A program made the position numbers and the translations under genes. A DNA stretch of 64,000 nucleotides, taken from Cylindrodendrum hubeiense (Eukaryota; Ascomycota; Sordariomycetes; Hypocreales; Nectriaceae). Location: positions 26,856-90,855 of the forward strand of contig JAANBB010000131.1 in the NCBI GenBank assembly GCA_014621425.1, read 5' to 3'. Positions 10,776-24,900 of this stretch are shown here, piece after piece. The notes beneath the pieces are model-generated. The model had not been told where the DNA came from and ran no database searches. It saw nothing but the letters and a program-made list of their open reading frames with translations. Position 1 is the stretch's first letter, and each line of letters begins with the position of its first letter.

Positions 10776-13700
10776 TACTTGCCGGCCGGGACGATTGCAA
10801 ACAATAGCCGTCATTTGAGTTTGGTTGCATAGATAATGGGTCTTATGAATATTCACTTCAGTTATGAGACTAAATTAATCCATGTGTTTTACCTCCCTCG
10901 CCCCTAGACGTATCCAGGGAGAAGTGCCTGAGCGTTACGAGAATAAATTCTAAGCGATGACACCATGAGGAACAGCCAAGAGATGGAATAGAACTTACTC
11001 AACGGCTAGTCAATCCAGCATAGTGACACTTACCCCTCTTGAGGCAAGCTCACGCTGGATCCATACTGGTCAGAAACGCGAGTCTTGGGTGATTGAAACA
11101 GGGCGGAATGAACATTGGCGTTATGGGGAAGGTTTGCAGCGGGCGCTGTTTGCTTAGCAGCTTAGACAATCGCCCCTTGTAGGAATAGCTGGGATGGTGA
11201 TCAGAGCATCGCTCTGATACATCGTCTCCTCAAGAACTTAGAATGTCTGAAATTGCTTCTGCAGCGCTGCGGCGAAGCTGGTTCCACGTTCTAGTCCCGG
11301 GAGAGAGACTCGGTGTTGATCGCAACGCCGGGCGAGCTAGAATGTGAGGGGAGTCGAAAAACAAGCCTCTCAATCTTACTGAACACGATATCCGCCTTGT
11401 CGTTGCTTTTCTTCACCCTCGTACCCGTGTACTCGTAACCGCCAATTGCCGCGCAAAGACTGTGTAAGACAACGTCTCACTCACGTTCAGGAACGTGGAA
11501 TACCGGCCATCAGCCTTCCCCGCCGCCGTCACATCCAGCCACCGCGCCCAAATTCATCCCATGTGATATCTGACATCTGCAGCCCCCGACATCAAATGTC
11601 TCCCTCCCGCGGGCGTACAGGCATTGCAAGGCCTCACACAAGGCCAATGCACGGTGCTACCCTCCAATTCCCCGGCAAAAGCAACGACTTGCATGTGGGG
11701 TGGCGTTCAACGGCAGTGCGGTTGTGTGGGAAGAGTCTGCCAGGTTTTGCTCCTGCGAGGCAAAAGCAAGGTGAGTCCAGTCGTACGAGCTTGGTGTGAT
11801 AAGGTGAGCTATGAATGGCAGCAAAAGGAAACATATACGCTGCCGACGGTATTGCCACCGTCAGCGTCGTCCATCGCGGGTGTTGGAACGGAGCTCTCAC
11901 CGAAGAGGTCGAAGGAGCGCCAGCCGCACATGCCCTTGCCTCGACTGGCATACTCAGGCTACACCGAGGGATTGAATTGCAGCTCGCTGCATCTCGGAGA
12001 GTACCTGCAGACACATGTGAGAAGGAATATCTCCTTCGTTAAGCATGGCCCAGACACGCTATTGTTCCACGGTAGCGCCACTTGCCCCGGCGCCTCTCTC
12101 AAGGAGGTTGACACACTCCCGGTCACAGGTCTCACACACCCAACGTTGCCATGAGGTCGCTTGGATTCAACATCACAGAAGCAGTGTCAAGGTATTGAAC
12201 GTCGCAACGGAGTCTTACAATGCCTTCTTTTCTCGAAACAGGGCTTATGTCCAGTGAGTTATATGGCGTCTTGGGCGGGCGGCTATGCAAGGGATGCAAT
12301 AGACGTCGTGTCAACAAAATCGGCAGCACTGGTGAGAACGTGGCACCCAGTCAGACGGCCTTGTGGAATCTCTGGCCTCGCCGGACTGGGGTTTTGGGGC
12401 GGAGCTGCTACCGTTAACGCCGACCAGATTTCGACATATCAAAGCTGCATCGCATCCCCTCATCGACTGCAGGTCGAGCGAATCATCGCGTCCAGCCCCA
12501 TAGGCGCCGGTTAGTCCGAGCTGCCATCGTCCCCTGTGCAGATGATCAGCACGAATCTTTGGTACGGGCCGAGAGAGTAAAGCCTGAGCTCTCAAAGAGG
12601 GGTTGGATGGGTACTTCTCATGCAAGGTGGTTGCATCGACCAGCCTTAGCTACAGGAGACGGTTGATTAGGAGGCGCTTATAAATCCGGGGGGTCAAAAA
12701 GAGCCAGGACTGCGAATTGGGAATGGGGCGTGTGGGATGGTTGCAGACGCAATTCGGATGAATCGTGGGCCGTACAAAATACATGCACCTTGAGGGACCC
12801 CTTGGACATGCCCGAAAGTGGGTAGTCAACCATGTAGCAGCAGCCCATGTCCAAAACTCTTTTCACTAGTTGAACGCAAACAGATCCGTGGCACCGGTCA
12901 GAATAGCCCCCTGGAGAGTGCCAGGGCAATTGCTGTCAACTCACGATGCGATACAGCTCATCCACCCTCTCGTGCCAACAGCTCTATCCATGCGTACATC
13001 TTGTTCGAGACGCGGGCTCCATACCCCCAGTCAAGCAAAGTAGTTTCTCTTTCAAGGGGCGATCGAGTACGCGCCTTTCCTTGCAGAGCCGTACCCCACG
13101 GTCCAGATCAAGCCAGATGACTGAAGAATTGTTGCCACCCTCCCAAGGGCTCGGCCCGCAGACCGATTTGACGGAACTCTAGAAAGGAGCATCTGGCGAT
13201 CCCCAGCTCGTGACAGGTAGGAGTTGTGGCCACCTCGCACAGGACGATGTGGTACTGTAGATGATTTGCGGAACATTAACGGACCAGCCTTTGCAGGCAG
13301 GGTATATCTGTGGCCGTTATACGTTCGCTTAAGGCCATGTAATGTTTTCATTCGTAGCTGAGCAGAACCAGCCAGGTGGCTTGGCGATCACTGTCCCTCG
13401 GCCATGTCATCGAAGCCTGGAGGGGAACGGCAGTTGTTGACGCAAGGTAGTTAACCTATCGTTCTCCCCGATGAATCCTACAGGCCGGGATGTAAAGATA
13501 CGACATCCTCAGTTAGATGGTGATGATTGTCGCCCCTGATCACCGTACTGCTCTGCTCTGTACGGGAATGGTACCCAGTGGCGTGCACGTCAGAATTGGT
13601 GAAAGCAAGGAGTCCTAAGCGGGCTCCATGGCCCAACGAATCCCACGGTGAGGCCATAGCCCGCAGCGAGATGCACCCACAAGGTCATCCTCGATTGAGC

Positions 13701-15850
13701 ATAACCTAGTACAGCTTCATTTTCATGAGGTTGAGCACGTTGCCGACGCATACCCCTGGAATTCAACATGAGGGCAGGCAAGCTTTGCCGCGGCACATAT
13801 CCTTGCCCGCCAGGACAAGGGGATTTGACTCTTGGGATCCGGAGTCGGTGGGCTGGGTTGAGGATCTGACATGCCGGAGATCGCTCAGGCAATGAACTGA
13901 TTCCAGGAAGAAGGGACGTGAGCAATCGCGACGGGAAACTCCGTACATGGAGGCTCCTGCTAGCTTTGCTCGCGCCTCATCCTTCACAATGGTCGAGGCA
14001 ATAGATCAAGTGTCCCTGCCCCGGCCCACGGTTGCCAAAAAGGGTAATCATGTCGTCGCAGTGGAGTCCTTGAAGGTTTGTGGCCCGTGGGCATTTGGGG
14101 TGCCTGGTTCTCGAGCAAGGAAGAGGGTGTTTGTCAACCGCAGAAGAATACGGATGCAAGGACGGACGCTGGCAGGGGGGAGGTTCGGTGTGGGCGACGT
14201 TGCCGTCAACTACCTACGAAGTCGGGACGGATCGATGAAATGAGTGCAGGTCAACGATGTGGCGCCTCCGAAGAGCTCAATTTAGAGGCGGTTCGATTCG
14301 GTGATTTCGATCCTTCCGTTGCCCTTTGCTCCCGGGCATGGCCACTGCTTGTGCTCTTGGCGAGGTTGAGGATGCTCAATGCGCGCCCTGCGTCGAGGTT
14401 TGAGGTCCGCACAAGATTCAAGCCCAAGCCCAAGGCAGCGCCGCCGCGCCGGTGTCCTCAACGCCCGCCGTCTTGGGGGGGAGCTAGTGTGGCCTAGCCC
14501 CAGCAACAGGGCTGCAACTCATGGTGCCAGCAGACGCAAGAGATTAGTATCAGACCACCATGACAAGTGGAGCAGCAAGGTCAAGGGGGTGTCCCCCAAA
14601 TCGAGTTAACCCACATCTCGCGTGGCCGACATCGTGGACCAACCGGGGTCACCCCTGCTGATCGCCGCGGCCTCTGGAGATCACAGGAAACCCTCGTGGG
14701 GACTGTCAACTGAGGGCCCAAACGGGACACCTCTGGGAAATGGCTTGGCATTCTCGACCTCCTGGGGAAAGTTGGCTCTACCGGCCTCCGAAGTGGATTC
14801 CGCGGCTACCGGAGGTGACGGCAATCCTAACGGCTCACTTGCTGCACCGCCTTTCTAGCTTGCGCCTCGGCCAAGAAAAGCCTGGAAGGGTTGAGCTGGT
14901 TCGTTTCTTGTTAGTTCAGGCTGTGAACGAACTTTAACGGCCTTGTGATGAGAGACCCGCCCATCAACCATGGATGTATCCTCCACGATGATGGTGGCAC
15001 AGATGCGATCCGGAGATTGTGCCCCTACCTCACTCAACACAACAGCAAAGGCAGACGCAGGGGAATGTGGGACGGAGCGTCCCGGCGTGTAACCGCAGAA
15101 TGGTGAGTGCGACGCTGCAGCTGGAGACGGGAGATGGGGACGACGACGTAAACGGAGATGGGGATGCACACGGCATGGAGTTGAAGATGGGGATAAATGG
15201 GCGGACGGGGGTGGACGGGGATGGATTGTGGATGGAGATCAATAGCATCAATCGGGTTCATGCCAGGCCGCATCACCTCGAGACTCACCGAGGATGTGCG
15301 CTGTACCAATCGACAGGAGCATTCTTGGGAGACAGACCCAACTGCAGCCCCATGCTCTCCGGCTCACCTTCTCCCACACCCGACCGTTGTCAACCCGCAA
15401 CGGGAAGTGGCGGATAATGCGATTTTAGCTTTCTGGGCAACCGGCGCAGTCAACGGTTCTGACATGGATAGCAACAGCGGGTGGGGATGACGAAGGGGAC
15501 GAGAGTTTTGGTTAGGGACGAATGCAGTAGAGTGCTGTCAAAGCACCTACCTGGTCATTACATGCGATCCTACGCAGAGGAAGGTATGATGCGTCCTCGC
15601 GGCGATGCGCCCTGCTGCCGGCGCGTCCAGTGCCTGGTTATGTCGGGTCGTGCCTGCTTAAACATTGCCTGGGCGGGAAGGATTGGCTGGAATGGATTTG
15701 ACCGTGGCACGGCCACCATGCTTGGCCCAGAGCCCTCTACTACGTACCCTCTATTGACGTCGGTGACAGGCCCCTACCCTACTAATTATGGAAGCCCACC
15801 CCTGTTCGTTAGGGCTCAGTCCAGTGCCTAGTGGAAGGATTCCAGTGGAG

Positions 15851-15886
15851 GGTCTCGAGGGCCTCGAGGGTCTCGAGGGTCTCGAG
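15851..15886. repeat. 9-bp tandem repeat, 4 copies (CTCGAG core)
   Basis: Four copies of GGTCTCGAG run head to tail (the second reads GGCCTCGAG). Each carries the 6-bp palindrome CTCGAG. They lie in non-coding DNA. Confidence 0.85.
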
Positions 15887-16142
15887 GGAGCTACTCGCTA
15901 GCTCGCCAAGGAACCTTATGCTCCTGCTGACACCAACCAAATCCAGCGAATCCAGCCTCCCCCAGGCCCCAAGGGGATTCGTCCCTTCCAGCAGAATTCT
16001 AGGGGCGCCCGAAAACCCGGCGCCCGGTGGGATGAGTGTGTCAGGTCCCTCGCAGCCGGCTGTCCTGATTGTGCCTCTCGTATGGCGGTCCACTGAGGTG
16101 GAGCCTCTGCTGCATGCGGCCCTTTGCAGCGCTTTCGAGCAT

Positions 16143-16178
16143 GGGAGAGGTGATGACAGAGGTGATGGGAGAGGTGAT
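16143..16178. repeat. 12-bp tandem repeat, 3 copies
   Basis: Three copies of GGGAGAGGTGAT (the middle one begins GACAGAGG) lie in non-coding, purine-rich sequence. Confidence 0.75.
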
Positions 16179-19100
16179 GGGAGCGAGTCTGAGGCATCAT
16201 CTCACATGCCGTGCCTTTCCAGCTTCCCTCTTTCCCTCTCGCCATCTACCAAACAGGCAAGTGCTTTCTCTCTGCCCTCGCTCCTCTATCACTCCTTTAT
16301 CACTCCTTTATCGGTCAGTCCTTCACTAAACTGGTCGTCGTTGGTTCTTTCGCATCCTCAAGCCGCGCGTCACCTCACATCTAAGCCCGTCGTTTAGTCT
16401 CCGTCCCTCCTCCGGCCCTTATTCAACTAGCCACGGCCTTGGACCTCAACCCGCGACTTAGGGGAATGCGGATGGCGATAGCATTGGTCGGTCCGACAGC
16501 ACCAGCACAGTCCCAGCTACTGAGGCTTTGCTTTTTCCACCACCACCACCCTCGCCCCCCTTGGCCACATTCACGGCAAACTTAGTCCCCACCAAACGGT
16601 GCGGGAAGCCTCCCCCAGCCCGCCAGTCCTGTACTGATCGACAGATTTCTTCACACCCTCGACCCTGTCTCGCATCGACCAGTTCTGGAAGTGCCCCGAC
16701 ACTACTCAGGACCAGACGGAATCTCCCAGCCAATTACGGAGTGCAACACCCAGCCTTGCTTGCTCCCAAGTTGCATCCCGCTGACTGTTCACCCAACCAT
16801 CATCTTGATCTGTGTTGTGGGTGTCAACTGGCATCCATTCTCGATCCTTTACACGCGCTCTCTTACCAGCTGCTGACCGTGTCGTGGGGGTTTTTCCAAT
16901 GCCAATTAGAGCCTGCCTGCCTCTAGTCTAAGCGAGCTACACAGTATTTTGCCAGCCGAGTTTCCATGGCAGCCACAGGCCTCGCTTTCGCGTTCGTAGC
17001 CCCCACATTCCACCGCCGGCTCTGGAAGCGCGTTTTAAACCAAGACAAGGCTGGCACTAACAAACATGGCCGTCGCCCGAGCCCGGAGCCGGGTCAGACA
17101 AGTCAATTGCCTAGCCCAACCCAACTGAGGACGAAGCCACATCCGGTTCGCAGCACATCATCACATCGGCATGCTACCCAGTTTTGAACTGCATCACCGG
17201 GAACTTGTTTCACTACTCAAATAGCTCGACCCTGCATTCTCGGGAAGACCCTCCATATCTGAGCCGCTCATGGGCTATCCCGCTCTGGACCACGTCTGGG
17301 GAATACTCTGCCGCTCTCCTCGTACGGAGTGCTCCCACCACAAATCCCAGTAGTCGCATCACCCAGCCCTGTCGAGAATCTATCTTCGTGACATCCACTC
17401 GGTCGTTCAGACATCGCTGGTTCGCCACAATCCCCTTCCCCTTCCCCTGTGCTTGCTCCTCTCTTCTCAAGCAGTGGATGTGAATGTCCATGCTAGGAAG
17501 CATACCCCCTAACTTCCGAGGATTGACGTCCACGGTCCTGCGATGTGCAGCGTCATTGTCTATCATCCTATGGCCCACCGTGTTGTATGCTGCGACCCAC
17601 CGATCAGCATTGCAACACAATTCCCCCACCGACGGCCTGACCGGCTGTGCCTCAAACTAGCTGCCCAAGGGCATCCGTCAATAATAAGATCCAGATACTG
17701 ACAAACCCCCGAATGATCAGTGCTACTACGCACAACCACAGCGCTGGGTCCCGGGCGGCAGGCAATGGGGAAGCCACCGAAGTACCTCCGCTGTCACAAG
17801 TGGCCTGAGAGCACAAGTCACCCAGGAAGGAGGTTTCTCAAGAGGCAATATTTCCAGGATGCCCTGGGGAACACCATCGGGGATTATGGGAACTAGAACG
17901 GATGGCCCCAGCATAGCGCACCTGACTTCCGTGGAGTGAATCGCAAGTCCCGGCAATGGAGATTCTGTCATTTTACGACGATCGATCAGGCCAGTTCCCA
18001 TTTGAACCCACCGCCGAGCAATGCGATGATGCATGACGCCGTTACGATACATTGATTTGCACCCGCCGCTTTGGGCGTGCTGCACTGACTCCTCCGAGGT
18101 TTTGCCCGCGGCACAAGTCAATCTAGGTAGGGATGCATGCATATATGACATCAAGGAACTGAACGAACACCCATCGTCCCTGCGCCATCTTCAGCGGCGA
18201 CTCGTCATCGACGACAATCCCGCAGACTCGGCAGCAGAGGCTCAGCGAGAGCCTAAGGACAGGACAGCAATAGCGCTGGAATTGTAGCGGGCTTTGCTCT
18301 TGGTGGAGGGCAGTGCTAGCGGGCGTGGCTGGCGATGGCGCGGCCACGGCGAAATGGCAAAAGCAATGCCAGGGACCTCACACGTGTTGTCGCTTAAGGT
18401 TTGACAGGCGCGGACTGTCGACGGCGTGTCTGGCTCTGTTTCAAAGGCGACGGCGTATCGCAAGATGCGGGCGAAGTGCTTGCTCGCCTGGTTGAGGTTC
18501 TGGAGGAGATGCGCGAACGTGGTGTTTGGGCATCTCGGCCATTCGTGTGTAGATTCCAATTCCAATGCCACGCTGCATGCCCGCCCTCCAACCAGAGTTT
18601 CAGAGCCTGTCAGAGATGATTGTTGCCGCCGTCATTCAAGGGGAAGCCGGGCGCTAGGCTACCCCTCTTCAAACGCTTTGTCGATCAACAGACCCGTGCC
18701 AAGGAAGCCCACCCAGTCAGTGTAAGCGAGGAAGGGAAGCGCCCGCTAAGGCAGGCGGCGATCATCCAAATTAGCCCGGTTTTCTCAGTGAAGAAGGGAG
18801 GAGACTCCAGAGCCAGGGACGCAGCCAGGGACGCAGCCAAGGGACGCAGATGACAGATGCTGCAAGCCCTAGTGCCCAACCACCACAGCCGGGCCTGCGG
18901 GATAACGCGGTGCCGACACGCCATCGACGCACCGCCAACTCGCTTACATAGTAAGTACATGGGCACAATTCGACTCCATGAGACGGGTGCAAGAGAATCT
19001 GCGAATCTGCAAGCGATACGCGCCAGCCGGCCGGAAGCCGCTCGCCGCTCAGCCTCTCCCACACGCCCGATTCTCCGATTCTCCCGCGTAGCCACACCTT

Positions 19101-20936
19101 ACATCAACGCGTCTCACCTCCGACGGGGCTCTGCAAAGATGAGATGAAGACCTCATATCGGCCGAATGCCTGTGTCAATGTCATGGCGTAGTGGGACTGT
19201 CGCGGCTCGTGCGGCGCATGTCTGTCAGTTGCAACATGCTTTTCGTCTGGTCCAACCTAATTTCCAGCATGGAACAGACTAGATCACCTGGGACTCTGTC
19301 GTCGCCTTCGCAGCCATACTATCCTGGGCCTCGCCACTGAGGTCGACAACTTGCTCATCTTGCTCATCAGGGGATACGAGAAGTCAATCGACAAATTTGG
19401 CAAATAAGGTTTACCCCTTGCGACAGCTTCGAGAGAAGCGCTGTCGCGATGGGATGAGACAGAGGCCCGGATATCGCGGGGAGAGGCGGTGTCCTGGAAC
19501 AGAGACAACAATCCCGCGGCATCTCAGACGTCTGTCGTTGGATAGCGGGTGGTGTTGAGCCAGCCCGGCATGATGGCAGCTCGAGAGTCCGGTCACATAG
19601 AGCACACACGAAACATGACTGAGAACTGCGAAGACGGAGGGTTTCGAGTCAAAGATGGTCTCAAGTTGCTCCATCAGCGATTCAAGCTCGAGGGCGAGGG
19701 CCACATCTGCTCCAGGGTGGTAGCCAGGCCCCTGGTCAGTCTCAAAACGCAAGCCATGGGCGACAAAAACAGGGTGGAGTGGAAGCGGGGCCTGGAGTGC
19801 TCTGAACGGCACTGACGTCCTAAAAGGGTAATAGTGGTCCGGGAGTCAAAAGTACAGCGCCGCCCGCCGGGATGGCAGGGCTTGACTGGGTTGATTTGGG
19901 ATGAATACTGTACCGTAGGTCTGTGCCAGGCGCCGCAGACTCAAGGATTGAGTCCCTCGGCCTGCTCGCCACGCTTCCGCCATGGGCTGTCAAGGTCGGC
20001 AATGCGAGAAACCGGCTAAGATAAGCCGTCAACCTGGAGGCTGGAGCAAACAGACCGGCGGGGAGGGGAGCCTGTCTTGCCTGTCACCCAGGCAGGACGA
20101 CGATCAACATCACACACGGCACAATAGGAGACAATGTCCATTGCCAGGGAACAAGGATCTCGATGATTTGCCTATTGACCGTTGCCCACGCAGCGATCCA
20201 TGAGCATCCTGGCGCCAGGCCACGCACTCTGGCACACTCCCTCCTGCGTACGGTAGGAGATCTGACCCTCTCGCACACCCACCACACATGCTCGCCCACC
20301 GCGCCGTTTGGCACACACGCCCCCCTCTCCATTCTCCATCCCTCCAGGACGCCACGGGGTGGAGACTTCACTGCCGGGACAGACATGACTACCAAGCCCC
20401 ATCGATGGTGCCGCCAGGGAAGATTCCGTCACCGTTGCGGACCACCCCCCACCCCCCCTTTACTCTTCCTACCCTACCCTTGTCCTCCTCCTCAGAACCC
20501 TGACCCTTTCGTGCCAGGTTCTGGCGTCCCGGTATATGACCCACACTCATTTTTGTGGCAGGTTTGGACCTGGAGGGGGTACGCTCCAGGATGACCATGG
20601 CCGATTCGTAGATCTGATATACGGCGTCTTTACCCTTGACAAGCTTCTTTCCCACCCGAGAAACGTACTTAAGTTTCCCGAGGCCCCCTTCAACCTCCCT
20701 GCAAGTACTGGCCTCTCGGAAGTCCTCAAATCAACCATCGATGACCTTTTGACCATCAAGCAGACTCTTGGGATCTTTTAATCAACAACGGACTTGCCCC
20801 TCTCTCTACCTAATACTGCCATCGCCGTCCCTTCTTCCTTCTAATTCACCCGGGGCCATCACTCCCACAGAGGCATCACCATCGTCTGCAAACCGCCCAG
20901 ACTAATACTACCCATCTACAACACTCCCACGTGCAA

Positions 20937-21989
20937 ATGCATACCGCGGCCGCCGCATTCATGTCGAGCCAGTACGCTACCCAACAAGGAGGACATCCCA
21001 CTTCTCGCCAACACCCGCAGCCCCCACCATCGCCCCCCATGGACGATTACAAGTGCTCCCTGCCTTCCATCTCGAACCTTCTGGGTCTCGCCGATGCGGG
21101 CTCCCCAGTAAGCGAGGCTTCGCCAGTGTCAAGACAACACTCGCCCCAGCTCGAAGGTGAGGAACATCAAGCGGCGAAAACGACTGTGGAAGTAAGCAAC
21201 TGACCCTTTCCCCTAGCTGGCCTTCAACAACAACAACAACAACAACAACGCCCCGAGACGACATCTAGTATCAAGGCAGAGAGCCGGCCTGGATCTGGTT
21301 ATGCCAAGTCCTCTCATCACCGTGGATTGCCACCCACGCCTCCCATGAGCACTGATGCCTCGTTCGATGGCTACAGCTCTCCTTCAAACAAGCCCATCAG
21401 CCAAGTCTACCCCAACTCAGCACCTAGAGGATACTACTACGAGACGACGCCTCCCCTGGAAGCCGATATCCAGCGCCAGGTGATGGCCTCCGGCGCCGTC
21501 CCTCGCTCAGCCCCGGTTCCTGTCCAAGCAGCATACCCTCAACAGTCATTCGCGGCTCCCTACGTCCACCACCAACCACCCATGGGCAGCTACTATCCCC
21601 CCATGCAACCCACGCCACCGCCTCAACACCAGGTCGTGGGTGCCTACTACCAGCGTTCGCTCCCCCAGGTGTTCCCGCCTCAGATGACCATGGCTGCGCC
21701 CAGCGCGACTGGAGCGAACCCTTGGCAACATCATCACTACCTCAACCCCACCGGCGGCGCGGCGTTCCCGCAGAGCCAGGACCGCTACATTTGCCAAACA
21801 TGCAGCAAAGCGTTCAGCCGTCCGAGCAGTCTACGGATCCACAGCCACTCTCACACCGGAGAGAAGCCATTCAAGTGCCCCCATGCCGGTTGCGGCAAGG
21901 CCTTCAGCGTGCGGAGCAACATGAAGAGGCACGAGAGGGGCTGCCACAGCTTCGAGTTCAATGCCTCGGGGTCCGTTCTTCGATCTTAG
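20937..21989 (+). CDS. mtfA: C2H2 zinc-finger master regulator MtfA
   Basis: Exons are 20937-21156 and 21217-21989. The 60-nt intron has donor GTGAGG, a CTGAC branch-like site and acceptor CCCCTAG, joining at phase 1 to give 330 residues. Two C2H2 fingers lie near the C-terminus: C266/C269/H282/H286, then C294/C299/H312 with a terminal C316-H317 pair. The linker HTGEKPF is canonical and the second finger ends in the MtfA-type RSNMKRHERGCH block. Further family marks are KCSLPSIS at about 40, PPTPP at about 112, AYYQR at about 216 and WQHHHY at about 243. An eight-codon CAA run encodes polyglutamine just after the intron. In Aspergillus, MtfA is a nuclear factor controlling secondary metabolism, sporulation and virulence; a similar role here is inferred. 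The first ATG at 20937 fits the family, although a short upstream coding exon cannot be excluded. Large gene-free flanks suggest extended cis-regulation. Confidence 0.88.
21225..21248 (+). repeat. (CAA)8 microsatellite encoding polyglutamine in mtfA
   Basis: Eight uninterrupted CAA codons begin nine nucleotides after the acceptor of the mtfA intron. Being an uninterrupted trinucleotide run, its length may vary between strains. Confidence 0.9.
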
Positions 21990-24900
21990 CGGTCTCGGCG
22001 ACGTGCGAGAATAGACGGGATTCTCGAGTGGATCCCGTATCATCTGAATTTGGTGAAGGCCGCTAAAACAAACTATACCCCTTGAAACGACCGGATCCGA
22101 CATGACTTTGACACTTTTTACTACAACAAAAACACAACACACACACCGCCAGGATATTATTCCTTAATCAATGTCTTTCTATGGTTTTACGTTACGCATG
22201 GCGTTTGAGAAACACGGTTGGAATTGGGGGAGAGATGGGAGGGGGGACCGGAGGGGGAGCTTTACATTCGCTTCAAAGACATACATGTGTATTACTGGAC
22301 ACCGCTTATAGTCATGTTTCCTCGATATTTGTTGCGGGACTCCGTGGATGGGAACTTAGGCGCTTGGGGGGAAAACTAGCTTGGAAGCATTTACACGGCG
22401 TTCTCTTGGCGTTCTCTTGAGCGGAAGCTGCAGGAAGGTGAACGATAGCTTAGCCGTGGGGCACAATTATACCAAGACATTGAGTTTCATGCGCTTTATG
22501 GCCAACCCGTCTGTGCGTGATTCTGTGCGTGATTCCGTAATTGCAACGTGAATGGCGGTCATCTCCGACGCTGTATGCGCGGTCCGTGAACCAATCCAGA
22601 GCCGGGCATCGAAAATAGACTACGGGATGTCATCGGACAATTATCGAAATTTCCTCGAAGCGTGCTCGGACGAGGTCTGTTATCCCGATGTTGGCGGGCG
22701 ATCATGGTGCGGCCCCAGACGGAAGCGTACATTTTGAGGTGTGTGCTTGCTATGTAGTCGAGCTGTAGATTGAGGCGGCGATTACGTTGGAATTGGGCGC
22801 TGAGACACCACGAGCCAGGTGGATCGGCGTGCAGAGTGCAGAGGGCCCAATGCACATGCGCACCAAATCCGTCGCTCCATCCAGCTCAGTCCATCAATCT
22901 CCTTCTCGAAGCGCCAATTAATGCTGGCGGGGGAGGGATGAGTTGCAGCTAGACGCCAGGCCGCAACGAGGCGCCGTCTGGAGACAGGCGCTCTCCATGC
23001 GCTCTCCGCCATGCGCTCTCCTCCAGGCCTGACCCGGGATGGGCTGGACTTGACGCCTTGGCGGGCGTTCGGGGCAGAAACCCCAAAAAGTTAATGAACC
23101 CAAGCCGCTGAGAAAGCGGAGGCCAGACTTGGCATGGCAGTCCCTGCCATGGCCGTCGTGGTCGGCCCTGTCGACGAGGTCCGAGTCATGGTCAGGTGCG
23201 AGAACGTGTCCCCCGGGCTCCCGAGACTTTGGAGAGATCGTGACGAAATCGAATCTACATGGGGCCGAGCGAGCGGGAACTTCGGCCTGTTCGCCTCCCT
23301 TGTCGCGCTTCATGGGCGGCTTGCCAGATCGCTCACGGGGTCTGGGTCTGGCTCTACGGTACATAGCGAAGTGTTTAGGGTGTGTTTCGCCCTGGTTGGC
23401 TGTCTGCTGTCTGCCGTCTGCCGCTTGCCCGTGTGCTCTGGTCGCTCTGACGTGAGGGATCTGCAGACTGAATAGAGTTTATTTGATTATCATGGAGTCA
23501 TCTACAACGCAGCTTGACAGGGAATGCAGGTGTTATTTTGGGTATTAATGTTGTTGTTGTTATTGATGCTGTCTAATCGAGTACGGGAAAATCCGCGCGG
23601 CCCCCAGTAGTCGTCAGTGCGTGTCAGGGCCCAGGCATTGCGAAGGATTGGCCACGATGAATATTTTTTGGAACGGACGAGGATATTCCCTAGAGACCCA
23701 ACAGTAAACGCTGCTACGGATGGAGAGGGGGATGGGGAATGGCACGATGAGGGCGTTGTGGCTGACAGGCCATACGACGACAACGACGATGGTCTAGATG
23801 GTCTAGATGGCCAAGGGATCGAGGGAATCAATCGGTGATACGCTGACGGATGCACCAACGGTCAACGGACGGCGCGGGCAGCGGGCAACGTCACCAACCA
23901 AGCTTAATTTCGGGCGACGAGAGTTTGAGGGGGGATCCCATCTAAACCACGTTGCGGGCGGAGATCCTCTGGAGGGGGAGGGAGCAGGGGAGGACGATGG
24001 AGGAGAGGGCCGGGGAGCAGACGATGGGCGATGGAGGAGAAGACAGGGGACGGGGGTGATTAATGGTGAGAGCGTATTCAACCGCACGCGATTGCTCCGA
24101 ATTGACGGAATAGCGCAGTTCAGAAGGGGGGAGAGAGCTAGAGCGCCAGAGCACCAGAGCACCAAAGCATCACTGCGCTAGAGGGACGTGGATGCCCCGG
24201 ATGCGCGTTGACGAGGGTGAGGGCGAGGGTGAGGGTGAGGGTGAGGATGGCATGGTGTGGGTGTGTAAGAGAGAGAGATGAGACGCCGCAGAGTGCAGAC
24301 TAACGCTGCGGAGAGAGTACCCGAGACGGTTGCGTCTTTGGCTGCTTTCCTTCACCCTTCACTCGCTGCAGCGTTAACCGGTACGTACTGGTTCGTTCCC
24401 TGGGGAATGGGATCCGTGTGGATGGAAGAGTCGAGGGCCAAGACGAGGGGATCAGGGGACCAGGGATGCCCGGAGCCGGGGCCATGCCTGTCGGCGACCA
24501 GAGCTACGGGATGAAGCAGCATCCCGAGAATGAGGCGGCGATACGACGGCGCACTGCGGACGATTGATGACGTGGGGGGCGTCCCGTTCGGGCGTCCAGC
24601 TCGGGCGGGCTGTTCGCCGGGGGCTACCCACACGGGGCTCGCTCACTGTATTGCAGGCTTGGTAGGGAGTCGAGCGCTGGAACCACAGTGGAGTGCGTTC
24701 TGGCCGCCTGCCGTGGATCCGACGGGACACGCAGCCCGCCGTGTCGACAGACGGGAGGGGATCCATGCCCTATCGTGCAAGAAAGAGCCCCAAAGGCTTC
24801 AAAAGAGCCCCTAACAAGCGCCCTAGAAGAACAACCACCCCGCTGCTCTCTGATCCCCAGCGGGCCAGAGTGTCAGAAGAGAAGCCTCCAGGCTAAGCCG

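Larger units (their letters stand above)
10776..20936. other. 10.2-kb gene desert upstream of mtfA
   Basis: No supportable gene. Open frames of 100-190 codons occur on both strands, but they overlap one another, lack conserved motifs and are biased by local low complexity. Unlike the AT-rich islands, most of this DNA is of ordinary mixed composition. Short tandem repeats occur at 15851-15886 and 16143-16178. The last few hundred bases (about 20200-20936) are C/T-rich and look like promoter and leader of mtfA. A stop-free stretch to TAA near 20781 has no recognisable product. Confidence 0.6.

Noticed and set aside
24213..24246. Telomere-like G-rich repeat
   Set aside because: The unit is GAGGGT, not TTAGGG, the array is under six copies, and nothing else suggests a chromosome end.
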